64,000 bases of DNA, taken from assembly GCF_025770735.1 (NCBI RefSeq), contig NZ_JAODPB010000001.1, positions 1,238,986-1,302,985 of the forward strand, written 5' to 3'. The first letter of the stretch is position 1; each line of letters opens with the position of its first letter. The notes beneath the pieces are model-generated. The model made no database searches. It was given only the letters and a program-made list of their open reading frames with translations, and had not been told where the DNA came from. The stretch is from Shouchella tritolerans (GTDB lineage Bacteria; Bacillota; Bacilli; Bacillales; Bacillaceae_D). The position numbers and the translations under genes are program-made. Below are positions 1 through 9,942 of this stretch, piece after piece.

Positions 1-1
1 A

Positions 2-700
2 GAGCCAAACGGGCAGTTTGCTGAAGAAGCACATGAATTGCTTGAGCTATTTGAAGATGATCCTTTTATGGAGGAAGAAGCCAGTTCGGAACCGTTTTTA
101 GACGACCATGAACAGGCATGGCTTCTTTTGCGAAAAGGGCAAGCAGAGCTGGCGGTGCCGTTGCTTGAGTCAATCGTTAGCAAGCACCCTCGTTTGTGGG
201 CTGCGCAAAATCATCTCGCCGAAGCGTTATTTTGCATCGGTGAAACCGAAAGAGCGTTTACCATTTGCCAGGAAGTGCTCGATAAGGATCAGGGCAACTT
301 GTTGGCATTATGCAATCTCGCATTATTTTACTTTGAAATGGGCTATACTAAAGAGGCGAAATGGTATCGTGAGCGGCTTGCAAGCGTTTATCCTCTTGAT
401 TCAGGTCACGCTGCACGCCTTGTCCAAGTGCTATGTGCCCTTGGAAATTATAAAGAAGTCCTTTCACGGCCTTTTCCCACTGATGTGGATGAAGAAGCAG
501 CCCTTTTGCGGTGTTACGGTGTCGCTTCCTACCATGAACAAAATGAAAAAGCCGCTTTAGAGCATTTGAAAAAAGCGGCAGCGCTTGGCGACGGAGCTTC
601 GAAACAGCTGGTGGAAGCGGTGGCCAACAAACAATCAGACGATATTTCGTTTACATTGTTTGCCGAACGTGGCTTCTTGAGCAGAACATTAGACAGTTAG
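2..700 (+). CDS. yvcD: TPR-repeat protein, YvcD-like (5' end cut by window)
   Basis: The reading frame is open to the first base, so the real start lies outside the window. The first in-frame start codon seen is a TTG at 38, which need not be used. The visible part is acidic at its N-terminus and then carries tetratricopeptide-type helical pairs, for example the segments around HPRLWAAQNHLAEALFCIGE and GNLLALCNLALFYFEMGYTK. No catalytic motif or membrane segment is visible, so a protein-protein interaction role is the most that can be said. In Bacillus subtilis a TPR protein, YvcD, sits directly upstream of trxB, and the same order here supports the call. Molecular function is unknown. Confidence 0.75.
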   Translation, partial: EPNGQFAEEAHELLELFEDDPFMEEEASSEPFLDDHEQAWLLLRKGQAELAVPLLESIVSKHPRLWAAQNHLAEALFCIGETERAFTICQEVLDKDQGNLLALCNLALFYFEMGYTKEAKWYRERLASVYPLDSGHAARLVQVLCALGNYKEVLSRPFPTDVDEEAALLRCYGVASYHEQNEKAALEHLKKAAALGDGASKQLVEAVANKQSDDISFTLFAERGFLSRTLDS

Positions 701-743
701 CTGTTTCTTTCGCTACGATGGAAGCAGATAACTTGAAGAGTAG

Positions 744-1709
<966 letters not shown>

Positions 1710-1842
1710 TCGTGGATAGCGAATTTGCTTTAAAGGGGTAAACCGTCATCAGCTTTTAAAGACGCTGTAATGCAATTGAAATAACGGTTCCTTTATAATA
1801 GAAACAGTAATTGACCCCCTTTTTTAAATATAGCTTCATTTA

Positions 1843-1867
1843 GGCGCAGATTTCTGCGCCTTTTTTT
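1843..1867 (+). terminator. Rho-independent terminator after trxB
   Basis: Perfect 7-bp stem GGCGCAG/CTGCGCC with a four-base loop, followed by seven T residues. It ends the trxB transcript. Confidence 0.9.
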
Positions 1868-1897
1868 AGGTTAAACAGAACAAAATAAGCGCCATCA

Positions 1898-1926
1898 TTG
1901 TCGCCTCTCTTAATTACTTGTATACT
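1898..1926 (+). promoter_or_regulatory. Probable sigma-A promoter of the yvcI-rapZ-yvcK-whiA-crh operon
   Basis: TTGTCG (1898-1903) and TATACT (1921-1926) are separated by exactly 17 bases. They lie between the trxB terminator and the Nudix gene, and no other strong promoter is seen before crh. Confidence 0.6.
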
Positions 1927-1954
1927 ATAAAATGAGAAACGCGAGGTGAGAGGC

Positions 1955-2443
1955 TTGCAGCGAATAACCAATTGCATACTGGCAACAGCGGATCAATGTT
2001 TAATGCTTCAAAAGCCAAGCCGCGGCTGGTGGGTAGCTCCAGGTGGAAAAATGGAGCATGGCGAATCGATTAAAGAAGCTGTTGTCCGTGAATTTCGGGA
2101 AGAAACGGGATTATCTGTTAAAGATCCTGAATTGCGTGCAGTGACAACGGTGGTCATTGTAGGCGAAGGGCAAACAATCGAAGATGAGTGGATGATGTTC
2201 TCTTTTCTTGCCAGCAGCTATGAAGGCACGATGCTTGATCAGTCTCCAGAAGGGAAGCTTGTCTGGCAAAAACGTGATGCGCATGCGCATTTGCCAATGG
2301 CAGAAGGGGACCACCATGTCTTTAACCACATTTTAAATCACAAAGGCGTTTTATACGGAACGTTTTATTATACAAAGGATTATAAGCTGATTGATTATCG
2401 ACTTGATCCGAAACCGTTGCAAGAGAAAGGGGCAGCACTATGA
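1955..2443 (+). CDS. yvcI: Nudix hydrolase, YvcI-like
   Basis: A Nudix-fold pyrophosphohydrolase. The complete Nudix box GX5EX7REUXEEXGU is present, starting [12 protein letters not shown] and ending REFREETGL, which places the Mg-binding glutamates. The N-terminal WWVAPGGK stretch is typical of the YvcI group. The substrate cannot be read from sequence. An in-frame GTG at 1946 lies inside the ribosome-binding site GAGGTGAGAGG, so the TTG at 1955, about 5 bases after it, is the better start (162 residues). It is the first gene of the yvcI-rapZ-yvcK-whiA-crh operon and overlaps rapZ by four bases, which suggests translational coupling. Confidence 0.88.
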   Translation: MQRITNCILATADQCLMLQKPSRGWWVAPGGKMEHGESIKEAVVREFREETGLSVKDPELRAVTTVVIVGEGQTIEDEWMMFSFLASSYEGTMLDQSPEGKLVWQKRDAHAHLPMAEGDHHVFNHILNHKGVLYGTFYYTKDYKLIDYRLDPKPLQEKGAAL

Positions 2444-3330
2444 ACCAGTCTGAAGTCGAGATCGTCATTATCACCGGTATGTCTGGCGCTGGAAAGACCG
2501 TTGCTGTCCGAAGCTTTGAGGATTTAGGCTATTATTGTATCGACAACTTGCCCCCAGTCTTGCTGCCGAAGTTTATCGAACTGATTGAGGGCGGAATCGA
2601 TAAAGTCACAAAAGTGGCGCTTGTCATGGATTTACGAGGCCAGTCCTTTTTTGATGAATTGTTCAAAGCAATTGATGAACTGAATGAGACGCCGGCAAGT
2701 AGACTTAAAATCCAAATTTTGTATTTGGATGCAAAAGATTCTAAACTTGTGCAGCGCTATAAAGAAACAAGGCGTACACATCCGTTAGCCAAAGGGGGCC
2801 TGCCTCTCGAAGGCATTCAAAAAGAACGGAATTTGCTTGAAGAAATAAAAGGCCGCGCCCAGCAAATCATTGATACGACGGAGTTAAAGCCACTCCAGCT
2901 ACGTGAAAAAATTATGCAGCGTTTTGCTGCGAACGACCGCCAAGCATTTGCTGTCCACTTTGTTTCATTTGGTTTCAAATACGGCATTCCGATTGATGCT
3001 GATTTAGTATTTGATGTCCGTTTTTTGCCGAACCCTCACTACATTGAAGATTTGCGGCCAAAAACGGGATTGCAGACAGAAGTGTCCTCTTATGTGTTAA
3101 AATGGAAAGAAACAAAACAATTTGTGGAGAAGCTGACTGATTTATTTGACTTTATGCTTCCCCATTACAAACGGGAAGGGAAAAGCCAAGTTGTCATCGG
3201 AATCGGCTGCACAGGCGGCCAGCACCGGTCCGTAACATTGGCTGAATACTTTTGTGCTCATTACGAAGCGAAATATAATGCGTATACGAGCCACCGCGAT
3301 ATTAACAAACGGAAGGCGAGCAGCCGATGA
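2440..3330 (+). CDS. rapZ: RNase adapter / nucleotide-binding protein RapZ (YvcJ)
   Basis: A 296-residue P-loop protein of the RapZ/YvcJ family. Walker A GMSGAGKT is at residues 13-20. The conserved C-terminal [12 protein letters not shown] motif lies about 40 residues from the end, in the domain that binds small RNA or amino-sugar metabolites in the Escherichia coli homologue. In B. subtilis YvcJ hydrolyses GTP and affects competence. Enterobacterial RapZ guides RNase E to GlmZ, but whether the Bacillus protein does anything similar is not established. It overlaps yvcI by ATGA and yvcK by a similar junction, a conserved arrangement in Firmicutes. Confidence 0.95.
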   Translation: MNQSEVEIVIITGMSGAGKTVAVRSFEDLGYYCIDNLPPVLLPKFIELIEGGIDKVTKVALVMDLRGQSFFDELFKAIDELNETPASRLKIQILYLDAKDSKLVQRYKETRRTHPLAKGGLPLEGIQKERNLLEEIKGRAQQIIDTTELKPLQLREKIMQRFAANDRQAFAVHFVSFGFKYGIPIDADLVFDVRFLPNPHYIEDLRPKTGLQTEVSSYVLKWKETKQFVEKLTDLFDFMLPHYKREGKSQVVIGIGCTGGQHRSVTLAEYFCAHYEAKYNAYTSHRDINKRKASSR

Positions 3331-4313
3331 AAAAGAAGGTAGTTGTCATAGGAGGAGGAACGGGGCTTTCCGTGATTTTGCGCGGGCTGAAGACGTTTCC
3401 AGTCGATATTACTGCGATTGTGACTGTTGCAGATGATGGTGGTAGCTCAGGCATTCTTCGCAAAGAGCTTGATATCCCCCCGCCTGGGGATGTGCGAAAT
3501 GTGCTTGTTGCCCTTGCTGAAGTGGAACCACTTGTGGAAGAACTGTTTCAACACCGTTTTTCAAGTGGAGACGGGCTAAGCGGACATTCACTCGGAAATC
3601 TGCTGCTAGCAGGAATGACATCCATTACAGGCGATTTTCAAAAAGGGATTTCGGCGATAAGTCGAGTATTGAATGTAAGAGGGCGTGTGCTTCCAGCCGC
3701 AAACGAGAGCATTGTCCTTCACGCAGAAATGCACGATGGCTCGATCGTCTCCGGAGAATCAAGCATCCCCCTTGCAGCTAAAGGGATTAAGCGCGTTTAT
3801 TTGTCTCCAGAGCATGTATCGCCTCTACCTGAAACGCTTGACGCCCTTCATGAAGCCGATTTAATTGTACTTGGTCCTGGCTCCCTCTATACGAGCATTG
3901 TCCCGAATTTGCTCGTCCCTGGTATTAAGGAAGCCATTGCTGCTTCGAAAGCGAAGAAAGCATATATTTGCAATGTGATGACACAGGCAGGCGAAACAGA
4001 CGGGTACAGCGCTTCTGATCATTTACAAGGCTTGTTTAATCATTGTGGCGGCCAATTGGTTGAGTACATCTTAGTCAATAGCACGACAATCTCTGAGAGC
4101 GTCCGCTCTCTTTATCGCTTAGAAAAAGCGGAACAGGTTGTCGTCGACAGTGATATCCTTGAATCAATGGGGGTAACGCCTATCAAAGGCCGTTTTGTCC
4201 TTGAGGCGAATCAAAAATTGCGCCATGATGCGATGAAGGTATCAAAAGCACTAATGAGTTTGCTGGAAGAAAAGGAACAACAACCGACATATCGGGAACG
4301 AAACCGTTGTTAG
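3327..4313 (+). CDS. yvcK: YvcK/CofD-like protein (gluconeogenesis factor)
   Basis: A 328-residue protein of the CofD-like YvcK family. The N-terminal nucleotide-binding signature [14 protein letters not shown] is followed by DDGGSSG and the family motif PPPGDVRN. In B. subtilis YvcK is needed for growth on gluconeogenic carbon sources and for normal cell shape, and it binds UDP-GlcNAc. That background is from the family, not from this sequence. The ATG overlaps the rapZ stop codon. A hairpin without a T-tract spans the stop codon and separates this gene from whiA. Confidence 0.95.
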   Translation: MKKKVVVIGGGTGLSVILRGLKTFPVDITAIVTVADDGGSSGILRKELDIPPPGDVRNVLVALAEVEPLVEELFQHRFSSGDGLSGHSLGNLLLAGMTSITGDFQKGISAISRVLNVRGRVLPAANESIVLHAEMHDGSIVSGESSIPLAAKGIKRVYLSPEHVSPLPETLDALHEADLIVLGPGSLYTSIVPNLLVPGIKEAIAASKAKKAYICNVMTQAGETDGYSASDHLQGLFNHCGGQLVEYILVNSTTISESVRSLYRLEKAEQVVVDSDILESMGVTPIKGRFVLEANQKLRHDAMKVSKALMSLLEEKEQQPTYRERNRC

Positions 4314-4333
4314 GGCGGCAAAAAAGCCGCCCT
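4312..4333 (+). other. Intra-operon hairpin at the yvcK/whiA junction
   Basis: Perfect 8-bp inverted repeat AGGGCGGC/GCCGCCCT with a six-A loop. It starts within the yvcK stop codon and lies just before the whiA ribosome-binding site. There is no T-tract, so it is more likely an mRNA stability or processing element than a full terminator. Confidence 0.55.
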
Positions 4334-4356
4334 TCATGAAAGAGAGGGTGAGAGGC

Positions 4357-5331
4357 GTGTCTTTTGCCGCGAATGCCAAAAAAGAACTGACGCAGCTTGA
4401 GCTTGTTTCTTGCTGTGCTCGGGCAGAGCTTTCTGCCCTCATCCGGATGAACGGGTCGCTGTCGCTTGGCAATAAGCAAGTCGGTCTAGACATAACAACC
4501 GAAAATGCAGCCATTGCCAGACGGATTTACACACTTATCAAACATCTATACCCTAATATCCACATTGAGTTGCTTGTTCAAAAGAAAATGCGCTTAAAAA
4601 AGAATAATGTTTACATGGTGCGCATTTCCAAAGAAGCGCGCCAGTTACTTGAGGATTTGCGCATTCTGAACGGGTCTTTTCAATTTATTCGTGACATTTC
4701 TCCGGAAATTGTAAAAGAGTCTTGTTGCAAACGTGCCTATTTGCGGGGGGCTTTTTTAGCGGGCGGCTCTATTAACCATCCAGAAACGTCTTCTTACCAT
4801 TTAGAAATCTTTTCGCTTTATGAAGAGCATAACCAAGCAATATGTGAACTGATGAACGGATTTTCCCTTTCGGCTAAAACGCTTGAACGGAAAAAAGGAT
4901 TTATTACTTACTTAAAAGAAAGCGAAAAGATAACGGAATTCCTGAATATCATTGGCGCCCACCAAGCACTTCTTTATTTTGAAGACGTCCGCATTATGAA
5001 AGATATGCGCAACTCTGTTAACCGGCTTGTGAATTGTGAAACGGCCAATTTAAACAAAACCGTTGGGGCTGCCCTCCGCCAAGTAGAGAACATTCGTTTT
5101 ATTGATAAAACGATTGGCTTGGAAAATTTGCCGCCAAAACTCCAGGAAGTCGCTAGGCTCCGAGTAAAGCACCAAGATGTGACGTTGAAAGAACTAGGGG
5201 AAATGATGCAGGGCGGGAAAGTGAGCAAGTCAGGTATAAACCACCGGCTCCGTAAGATTGACGAATTTGCGGACAAGCTCCGTAACGGCACGTTTGATGC
5301 CAAAAAATTAAATACGCATAGGGGGAAATGA
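4357..5331 (+). CDS. whiA: DNA-binding protein WhiA
   Basis: A WhiA-family protein with an N-terminal LAGLIDADG-like fold ([19 protein letters not shown] and [12 protein letters not shown] regions) and a C-terminal helix-turn-helix ([20 protein letters not shown]). WhiA is a sporulation regulator in Streptomyces. In B. subtilis it binds DNA and affects cell division and chromosome segregation without acting as a classical transcription factor. An ATG at 4336 is in frame but would sit inside the yvcK hairpin. The GTG at 4357 follows GAGAGGGTGAGAGG at proper spacing and gives the family-typical N-terminus [11 protein letters not shown] (324 residues), so it is chosen. Confidence 0.95.
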   Translation: MSFAANAKKELTQLELVSCCARAELSALIRMNGSLSLGNKQVGLDITTENAAIARRIYTLIKHLYPNIHIELLVQKKMRLKKNNVYMVRISKEARQLLEDLRILNGSFQFIRDISPEIVKESCCKRAYLRGAFLAGGSINHPETSSYHLEIFSLYEEHNQAICELMNGFSLSAKTLERKKGFITYLKESEKITEFLNIIGAHQALLYFEDVRIMKDMRNSVNRLVNCETANLNKTVGAALRQVENIRFIDKTIGLENLPPKLQEVARLRVKHQDVTLKELGEMMQGGKVSKSGINHRLRKIDEFADKLRNGTFDAKKLNTHRGK

Positions 5332-5334
5332 GGA

Positions 5335-5589
5335 ATGGCGCAAAAAGAAGTAACTATCCAACTTAAGTCAGGTCTGCAGGCTCGGCCTGCGGCGATGTTT
5401 GTCCAAGAAGCCAATCGATTTTCGTCTGAAGTGTTTATTGTAAAAGACAATGCCAAAGTCAATGCGAAAAGCATCATGGGGTTAATGGGTTTGGCGCTTG
5501 GCAAAGGCACGACGATTACGATTGTCACAGAAGGGCACGATGAAAAAGAAGCACTGGATGCCTTGGTTGCTTATGTTGAAAACGATTAA
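5335..5589 (+). CDS. crh: HPr-like catabolite repression protein Crh
   Basis: An 84-residue HPr-fold protein. The residue at position 15, which in HPr is the phosphate-accepting histidine, is glutamine (LQARPAA), so it cannot take part in PTS transfer. The regulatory Ser46 in NAKSIMGLMGLA is kept. That combination defines Crh: HPr kinase phosphorylates Ser46, and P-Ser-Crh acts as a CcpA co-repressor. It begins three bases after the whiA stop codon and is the last gene of the operon. Its presence fits the cre-like sites seen elsewhere in the window. Confidence 0.95.
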   Translation: MAQKEVTIQLKSGLQARPAAMFVQEANRFSSEVFIVKDNAKVNAKSIMGLMGLALGKGTTITIVTEGHDEKEALDALVAYVEND

Positions 5590-5748
5590 TGGGTAGCCGG
5601 CCATTTTAGAAATCAACTCCTAGCCTAGCTCGTAACAACAGATGCGGGCTACAGGAACGTGCTATTCCTTGTTATTGCCGAATGGAACGAAAGGTTCTTC
5701 TCGAGCAGGTAAAGCGACGAGAGGACGGGTATTTCCGAATAGAAACAT

Positions 5749-5781
5749 AAAAAGCCAGTTGAGCACACGCTCAACTGGCTT
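5749..5781 (-). terminator. Terminator of the osmoprotectant ABC operon
   Basis: A 13-bp inverted repeat (AAGCCAGTTGAGC pairing with its complement across ACAC). Read on the - strand it is followed by TTTTTATG, so it ends the leftward opu operon. On the + strand there is no T-tract, but the hairpin may also limit read-through from crh. The stretch 5590-5748 shows nothing else recognisable. Confidence 0.8.
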
Positions 5782-5798
5782 AAGCTGCTTTAACGCGG

Positions 5799-6461
5799 TT
5801 AACTGGTTTGTGGCTTCGATTGTTTGAACGGATGTAGCTTTCTTTCAATCCAGCCCATTAACATGTCTGCAATAATCGCCATAAAGGCAGTTGGAATGGC
5901 GCCAGCAAGAATAATCGCCATCCCATCTGTGGCGTTTGTCCCTGTCAAAATGATTTCGCCAAGTCCGCCTGCACCGACAAAAGCGCCAATAGCAGCAATG
6001 CCAATCCCGACGACAAGGGCATTGCGTAGGCCAGCCATAATGACGCTGATTGCCAATGGGAGCTCAACCATGCGCAATAGCTGAAAACGTGTCATGCCAC
6101 TTGCACGCCCAGCCTCAACAAGAGCTTGGTCGACACCTTTCATGCCGACATACGTGTTTTGTGTAATCGGTAAAATTGAATAAAGAAATAACGTCATGAC
6201 AGCAGTGTTGGGCCCGAGGCCAAGGACAAGCATAAGGACGGCGATCATGCCAAGAGCAGGAATGGTCTGAATGATGTTCCCGATAGCAAGAACCCAGCCG
6301 CTTAAGCGCCCATATTTGGCAATGAGCACGCCAAGGGGAATCGAAACAATCGCCGCAAAAAGGACGCCATAGGCAGCCATAAGAAAGTGGCGGTAAAATT
6401 GTGCCGCAATGTAGCCGCTGTTTTGGGAAACGTATGTGATGAATTCCTGGAACGTGTCCAT
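5799..6461 (-). CDS. opuCD: Glycine betaine/carnitine/choline ABC permease, OpuCD-like
   Basis: A 220-residue integral membrane protein of the OpuC/OpuB permease family with several hydrophobic helices. It carries the cytoplasmic EAA-type loop (ALVEAGRASGMTRFQLLRMVELPLA) that contacts the ATPase. It is the last gene of the four-gene leftward operon and overlaps the binding-protein gene by one base (TAATG). The order ATPase-permease-binding protein-permease is that of B. subtilis opuC and opuB. The pair of permeases would form the membrane channel. Substrate range (choline only, or broad betaine range) cannot be decided from sequence. Confidence 0.9.
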   Translation of the reverse strand: MDTFQEFITYVSQNSGYIAAQFYRHFLMAAYGVLFAAIVSIPLGVLIAKYGRLSGWVLAIGNIIQTIPALGMIAVLMLVLGLGPNTAVMTLFLYSILPITQNTYVGMKGVDQALVEAGRASGMTRFQLLRMVELPLAISVIMAGLRNALVVGIGIAAIGAFVGAGGLGEIILTGTNATDGMAIILAGAIPTAFMAIIADMLMGWIERKLHPFKQSKPQTS

Positions 6462-7384
6462 TAGTGGCTTTCCTCCTTGTCCTTAAAGTAATTGTTTTCT
6501 TCTAAAAAGATTTGGGCAACAAGGCGCGGATTTTTCAATTCCACGTCGGCCATATAGTTTAATTGTTGCATTTTTTCGGTGGTAATTGTGCCAGTTAAGC
6601 GTTCTAAAAGCGGCGAGAGCTCTGGATATTGTTCAAGCACATCATTGCGTACAACCGGCGAGGCGTCGTAAGGTGGGAAAAACCGCCGGTCATCTTCCAG
6701 CACTTTTAAATTGTATTCCTGAATACGCCCATCGGAAGAGTAAGCCAATACAACATCCATATGTCCGCTAGCATTGGCTTCATAAACGAGGCCGACATTC
6801 ATCGGGAACACGTTGCCAAAAGCAAAATAGCTTTCTTGAAAGCCTTGGTAGCCATCGCCTTTGCGATTCACCCATGAATTATCGACGCCAAAACGGAGTT
6901 CCGGTGCAAAAGTTTCCAAGTCTGAAATCGTTTCAATCCCATGCTCATCCGCAAATGCCTCGGTAACAGAAAGGGCGTACGTATTTTCAAAACCATACGA
7001 ATCAAACCAAGTTTGGTCAAAACGCTCAGAAAATTCTTGTTTCACGATGTCCATTGCTTCGTCTCGATCGGTAACGGGGTCCATACCAAGTGCCGCAGAC
7101 AAGTCTGTACCTGTATAGCGAGCAGCGGTAATGTCCAAGTCACCTTGTACAAGCGCTTGATGCTGGACGACAGAGGAGCCTAGTTTCGTAATTAACTCGG
7201 TCTGCAAATCCGTTTCTTCTTCAATCAATAGGGCGACGATTTGCCCTAGAATTTCTGATTCGCTTGTCACCATTGTGCCAATTCGGATTGTTTGCTGGGA
7301 AGGGCCAGATAGTCCCGGCAAAGAACACCCAGTTAATAAAAGTCCCGAAAGGCAAAAAGCAATAATTGTTTTTGGTGGCTTCAC
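6461..7384 (-). CDS. opuCC: Osmoprotectant ABC substrate-binding lipoprotein, OpuCC-like
   Basis: A 307-residue extracellular binding protein. The N-terminus has a lysine, a hydrophobic stretch and the lipobox LTGC at about residues 17-20, so it should be lipid-anchored. The rest matches the OpuAC/ProX-like quaternary-amine binding fold (segments TMVTSESEILGQI and DLDITAARYTGTDLSAALG). The GTG start at 7384 follows GGAGGAG. The gene lies between the two permease genes. Aromatic residues that would cage the trimethylammonium head group cannot be assigned without a structure-based alignment. Confidence 0.9.
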   Translation of the reverse strand: MKPPKTIIAFCLSGLLLTGCSLPGLSGPSQQTIRIGTMVTSESEILGQIVALLIEEETDLQTELITKLGSSVVQHQALVQGDLDITAARYTGTDLSAALGMDPVTDRDEAMDIVKQEFSERFDQTWFDSYGFENTYALSVTEAFADEHGIETISDLETFAPELRFGVDNSWVNRKGDGYQGFQESYFAFGNVFPMNVGLVYEANASGHMDVVLAYSSDGRIQEYNLKVLEDDRRFFPPYDASPVVRNDVLEQYPELSPLLERLTGTITTEKMQQLNYMADVELKNPRLVAQIFLEENNYFKDKEESH

Positions 7385-7402
7385 AGTGATTCTCCTCCCC
7401 CC

Positions 7403-8044
7403 TTAAGATGCTTGGGATTGTTTGTAGCCTTTTGGCGTTAATGCGCGCTCGAACAGCAGCAGCAAGCGGTCAGCAAGCAGCGCCAAAATCGTAGCAGGTA
7501 AAGTTCCGGCTATGATAAGCGCTGGTTGGAACAAATTGAGGCCATCAAAAATGAAATCCCCTAGCCCACCGCCACCGACAAACGCCGCTAATGTAGCCCA
7601 GCCGATCAAATATACAGTTGCTAAACGGATGCCTGCCATAATGACTGGCAATGCAAGGGGAATTTCAATTTTAAAAATCGATTCGATATTGTTCATACCC
7701 ATGCCTTTGCCTGCTTCCAACACGCTTGGACTGACGCCTTTGACACCCGTATAGGTGTTTCGTAAAATCGGCAATACAGAGTAAAAAAACAAAGCAATAA
7801 TGGCCGGCACTTTGCCTGCTCCAAAAATAGGAATAAAAAAGGCTAATATGGCGAGGCTTGGGACCGTCTGCAAAATGCCGATGACAGATATAAGCCTGTC
7901 TGCCACACGAGGAACACGTGTTAGAGCAATTCCTAAAGGCACAGAGACAAGAACGCCTAAGAGAATCGCCGTAAATGAAATCAACAGATGTTCCCCTGTC
8001 TTAAAAAGCAAGTCATGGCCATATTCTGAAAAAAACGCGATCAT
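7403..8044 (-). CDS. opuCB: Osmoprotectant ABC permease, OpuCB-like
   Basis: A 213-residue membrane permease paralogous to the downstream OpuCD-like protein, with the same EAA-type loop (SVLEAGKGMGMNNIESIFKIEIPLALPVIMAG). Several hydrophobic helices are visible. AAGGAGG precedes the ATG. It follows the ATPase gene and precedes the binding-protein gene in the leftward operon. Together with OpuCD it would form the translocation pore for glycine betaine-like compounds, a useful function for a salt- or alkali-adapted bacterium. Confidence 0.9.
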   Translation of the reverse strand: MIAFFSEYGHDLLFKTGEHLLISFTAILLGVLVSVPLGIALTRVPRVADRLISVIGILQTVPSLAILAFFIPIFGAGKVPAIIALFFYSVLPILRNTYTGVKGVSPSVLEAGKGMGMNNIESIFKIEIPLALPVIMAGIRLATVYLIGWATLAAFVGGGGLGDFIFDGLNLFQPALIIAGTLPATILALLADRLLLLFERALTPKGYKQSQAS

Positions 8045-8109
8045 CGTTTAACCTCCTTGATAAGTCGATTTTAAAAGAACGTACGACACCTTGGCAGAAC
8101 ATAATCGAC

Positions 8110-9258
8110 TCACGTTTCTGTTTGCTCCTCAAAGTCCAATCCATCGCCCCAAATTGTGTCATAGACAATATCCGCCAAACTAGTCCGTGTCACAATGCCT
8201 GCAACTTGGTGTTGGTCATTGACAACGGGCACATATTTGGCACCGCGTCGGAGCATTTTGTGGATCGTATCACGCAAAAGGCTGTGCTCTTGAACAGTAA
8301 AAACATCTGTTTCCATTGCTTCTTTGACAGTCAATGCTTTTTTGTAAAAGGAATCGATCATTTCGACGTCAATGTAGCCGGTTAAGACGTTGTGCTGGTT
8401 GACGGCAAGGAGTGAGTCGACACGCTTATCGCGCATGAGGGAGATGGCGTTGCGCAGTGTTTCATTTTCATTGACGGTAACGGCGTGTTTGTTCATAACT
8501 TGTTTAACAGTTGTCACATCAGCCCGTCCTTGAATGAGGCGGTCTTTGCCGATAAAATCTTCGACAAAGACATTGGCAGGGGAGCGCATGATCTCATCAG
8601 GAGTTCCAGTTTGGACGATTTTTCCGTCTTTCATGATGACAATTCGGTCTGCTAGCTTTAATGCTTCGTCCATGTCGTGTGTAACAAAAACAATCGTTTT
8701 GTCGAGGTCTTTTTGTAATTTTTTGAATTCCTCTTGTAAAGAATCTCTCGTAATCGGATCGAGTGCGCCAAAAGGTTCGTCCATTAAAATCAGTGGTGGA
8801 TCCGCTGCGAGCGCCCGCAACACACCGATCCGCTGCTGCTGCCCGCCACTTAATTCATGTGGGTATTTGTCCAAATACAACTCTGGCAAATTGACTAGTT
8901 TAATCAGTTCTTTTGCCCGCTTGTCTTTTTTCGCTTTCGACCACTTCAAAAGCGTTCCTACAAGGACAATGTTTTCTTTAACAGTCATATGGGGCATTAA
9001 CCCGATTTGCTGGATAACGTAGCCAATTGATCGACGCAATTCGACTGGATCTTGTTTCCGGATGTCTTTGCCGTTTACAGTAATTTGCCCTTCTGTCGCT
9101 TCGTGGAGACGGTTCACCATTTTCATTGTTGTTGTTTTCCCGCAACCACTTGGGCCAATAAAACAAACGAATTCGCCTTTATTTATTTTTAGATTTAAAT
9201 TGTCTACAGCTGGCCTGCCGGCACCATAACGCTTTGTGACATTTTTAAATTCCAACAA
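8110..9258 (-). CDS. opuCA: Osmoprotectant ABC ATPase with tandem CBS domains, OpuCA-like
   Basis: An ABC ATPase with Walker A GPSGCGKT, Q-loop, signature LSGGQQQR, Walker B LILMDEP and the switch histidine in FVTHDMDEA. It ends in two CBS domains (about VKQVMNKHAV and VKEAMETDVF onward), as in OpuCA, where CBS domains sense ionic strength or cyclic di-AMP. The open frame extends to 9372, but the only good ribosome-binding site, GGAGGTG at about 9265-9271, points to the TTG at 9258. This gives MLEFKNVTK and a 382-residue protein, close to the family length of about 380. First gene of the leftward operon. Confidence 0.92.
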   Translation of the reverse strand: MLEFKNVTKRYGAGRPAVDNLNLKINKGEFVCFIGPSGCGKTTTMKMVNRLHEATEGQITVNGKDIRKQDPVELRRSIGYVIQQIGLMPHMTVKENIVLVGTLLKWSKAKKDKRAKELIKLVNLPELYLDKYPHELSGGQQQRIGVLRALAADPPLILMDEPFGALDPITRDSLQEEFKKLQKDLDKTIVFVTHDMDEALKLADRIVIMKDGKIVQTGTPDEIMRSPANVFVEDFIGKDRLIQGRADVTTVKQVMNKHAVTVNENETLRNAISLMRDKRVDSLLAVNQHNVLTGYIDVEMIDSFYKKALTVKEAMETDVFTVQEHSLLRDTIHKMLRRGAKYVPVVNDQHQVAGIVTRTSLADIVYDTIWGDGLDFEEQTET

Positions 9259-9299
9259 AACGCCCACCTCCATGTCGAATAATGTAAATTCACCAAATA

Positions 9300-9329
9300 A
9301 GTATAAGTAAAAACAAGTCGATTCGTAAA
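9300..9329 (-). promoter_or_regulatory. Candidate promoter of the opu operon
   Basis: On the - strand TTTACG (9329-9324) and TATACT (9305-9300) are 18 bases apart, upstream of the opuCA-like start. The region is AT-rich and other alignments are possible. An osmotically controlled promoter would be expected. Confidence 0.35.
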
Positions 9330-9367
9330 GTCTTATAAACGTTAAAAAATATATGCAATATATACTG

Positions 9368-9380
9368 CACAAAATTTGTG
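9368..9380. promoter_or_regulatory. Short palindrome upstream of the opu operon
   Basis: CACAAAATTTGTG is a perfect 13-base dyad. It lies between the leftward opu operon and the rightward DUF4870 gene and could be an operator for either. The regulator is not known. Confidence 0.3.
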
Positions 9381-9494
9381 ACGTGTTTTCCTTCCATTTG
9401 CTTTGTTTTTCTTCCGAATTCTACCCATTATGGTTTCTGGTCGTTTACAGAGAGGGTCAAACACGGTATGTACAGCAGTGGGATGAAAAAATAA

Positions 9495-9523
9495 TTGTAT
9501 CCTTTTCCAATTCAGCGTATAGT
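9495..9523 (+). promoter_or_regulatory. Sigma-A promoter of the DUF4870 gene
   Basis: TTGTAT (9495-9500), 17 bases, TATAGT (9518-9523), about 28 bases before the start codon. Confidence 0.65.
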
Positions 9524-9550
9524 AAAGGTAAGGATAAGGAGAGATGAAAA

Positions 9551-9907
9551 ATGGCCAATGAAATTATTGATTACCGCGAATATGAACCAGACGGAAGCGA
9601 GCGTATGTTGGCGATGTTACTATATTTATTGAGCTTTCCTGCGCCTATCCTTGCGCCACTCATTATCTGGCTCGTTAAAAGAGATGATTCAGACTTTATT
9701 GATTACCATGGCAAGGAATACTTTAACTTTTTGATTTCTTTTTTTATTTACGGAATAGTTGCGGGTGTGACCATGATTGTCCTAATTGGCTTCTTGCTTA
9801 CACCGCTTGTCGGCCTGCTTGCTATTATCTTTACGATTTTGGCTGCAATCAAAGCATACCAAGGAGAGGAATACCGGATTCCCCTCACCATTAAATTTTT
9901 ACGTTAA
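9551..9907 (+). CDS. DUF4870-family small membrane protein
   Basis: A 118-residue protein with a soluble acidic N-terminus, a first hydrophobic segment (MLAMLLYLLSFPAPILAPLIIWL), the family motif DDSDFIDYHGKEYFNFLIS, and two more hydrophobic segments. This matches the DUF4870/Tic20-like small membrane protein family, whose role in bacteria is unknown. GGAGAG precedes the ATG. It is a single-gene unit with its own promoter upstream and a hairpin downstream. The topology suggests three or four membrane helices. Nothing in the sequence assigns a substrate or partner. Confidence 0.8.
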   Translation: MANEIIDYREYEPDGSERMLAMLLYLLSFPAPILAPLIIWLVKRDDSDFIDYHGKEYFNFLISFFIYGIVAGVTMIVLIGFLLTPLVGLLAIIFTILAAIKAYQGEEYRIPLTIKFLR

Positions 9908-9910
9908 GCG

Positions 9911-9938
9911 GAGGCATCCCATAATATGGGGATGCCTC
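9911..9938 (+). terminator. Bidirectional hairpin between convergent genes
   Basis: 10-bp perfect stem GAGGCATCCC/GGGATGCCTC with an eight-base loop, between the DUF4870 gene and the convergent M20 peptidase. The T-tract is weak on both sides. Confidence 0.6.
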
Positions 9939-9942
9939 TTAA

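Noticed and set aside
5642-5827. 61-codon frame between crh and the opu operon
   Set aside because: It runs through the terminator hairpin and has no ribosome-binding site or recognisable family.
9353-9547. 64-codon frame before the DUF4870 gene
   Set aside because: It covers the promoter of the next gene and has no start signal.
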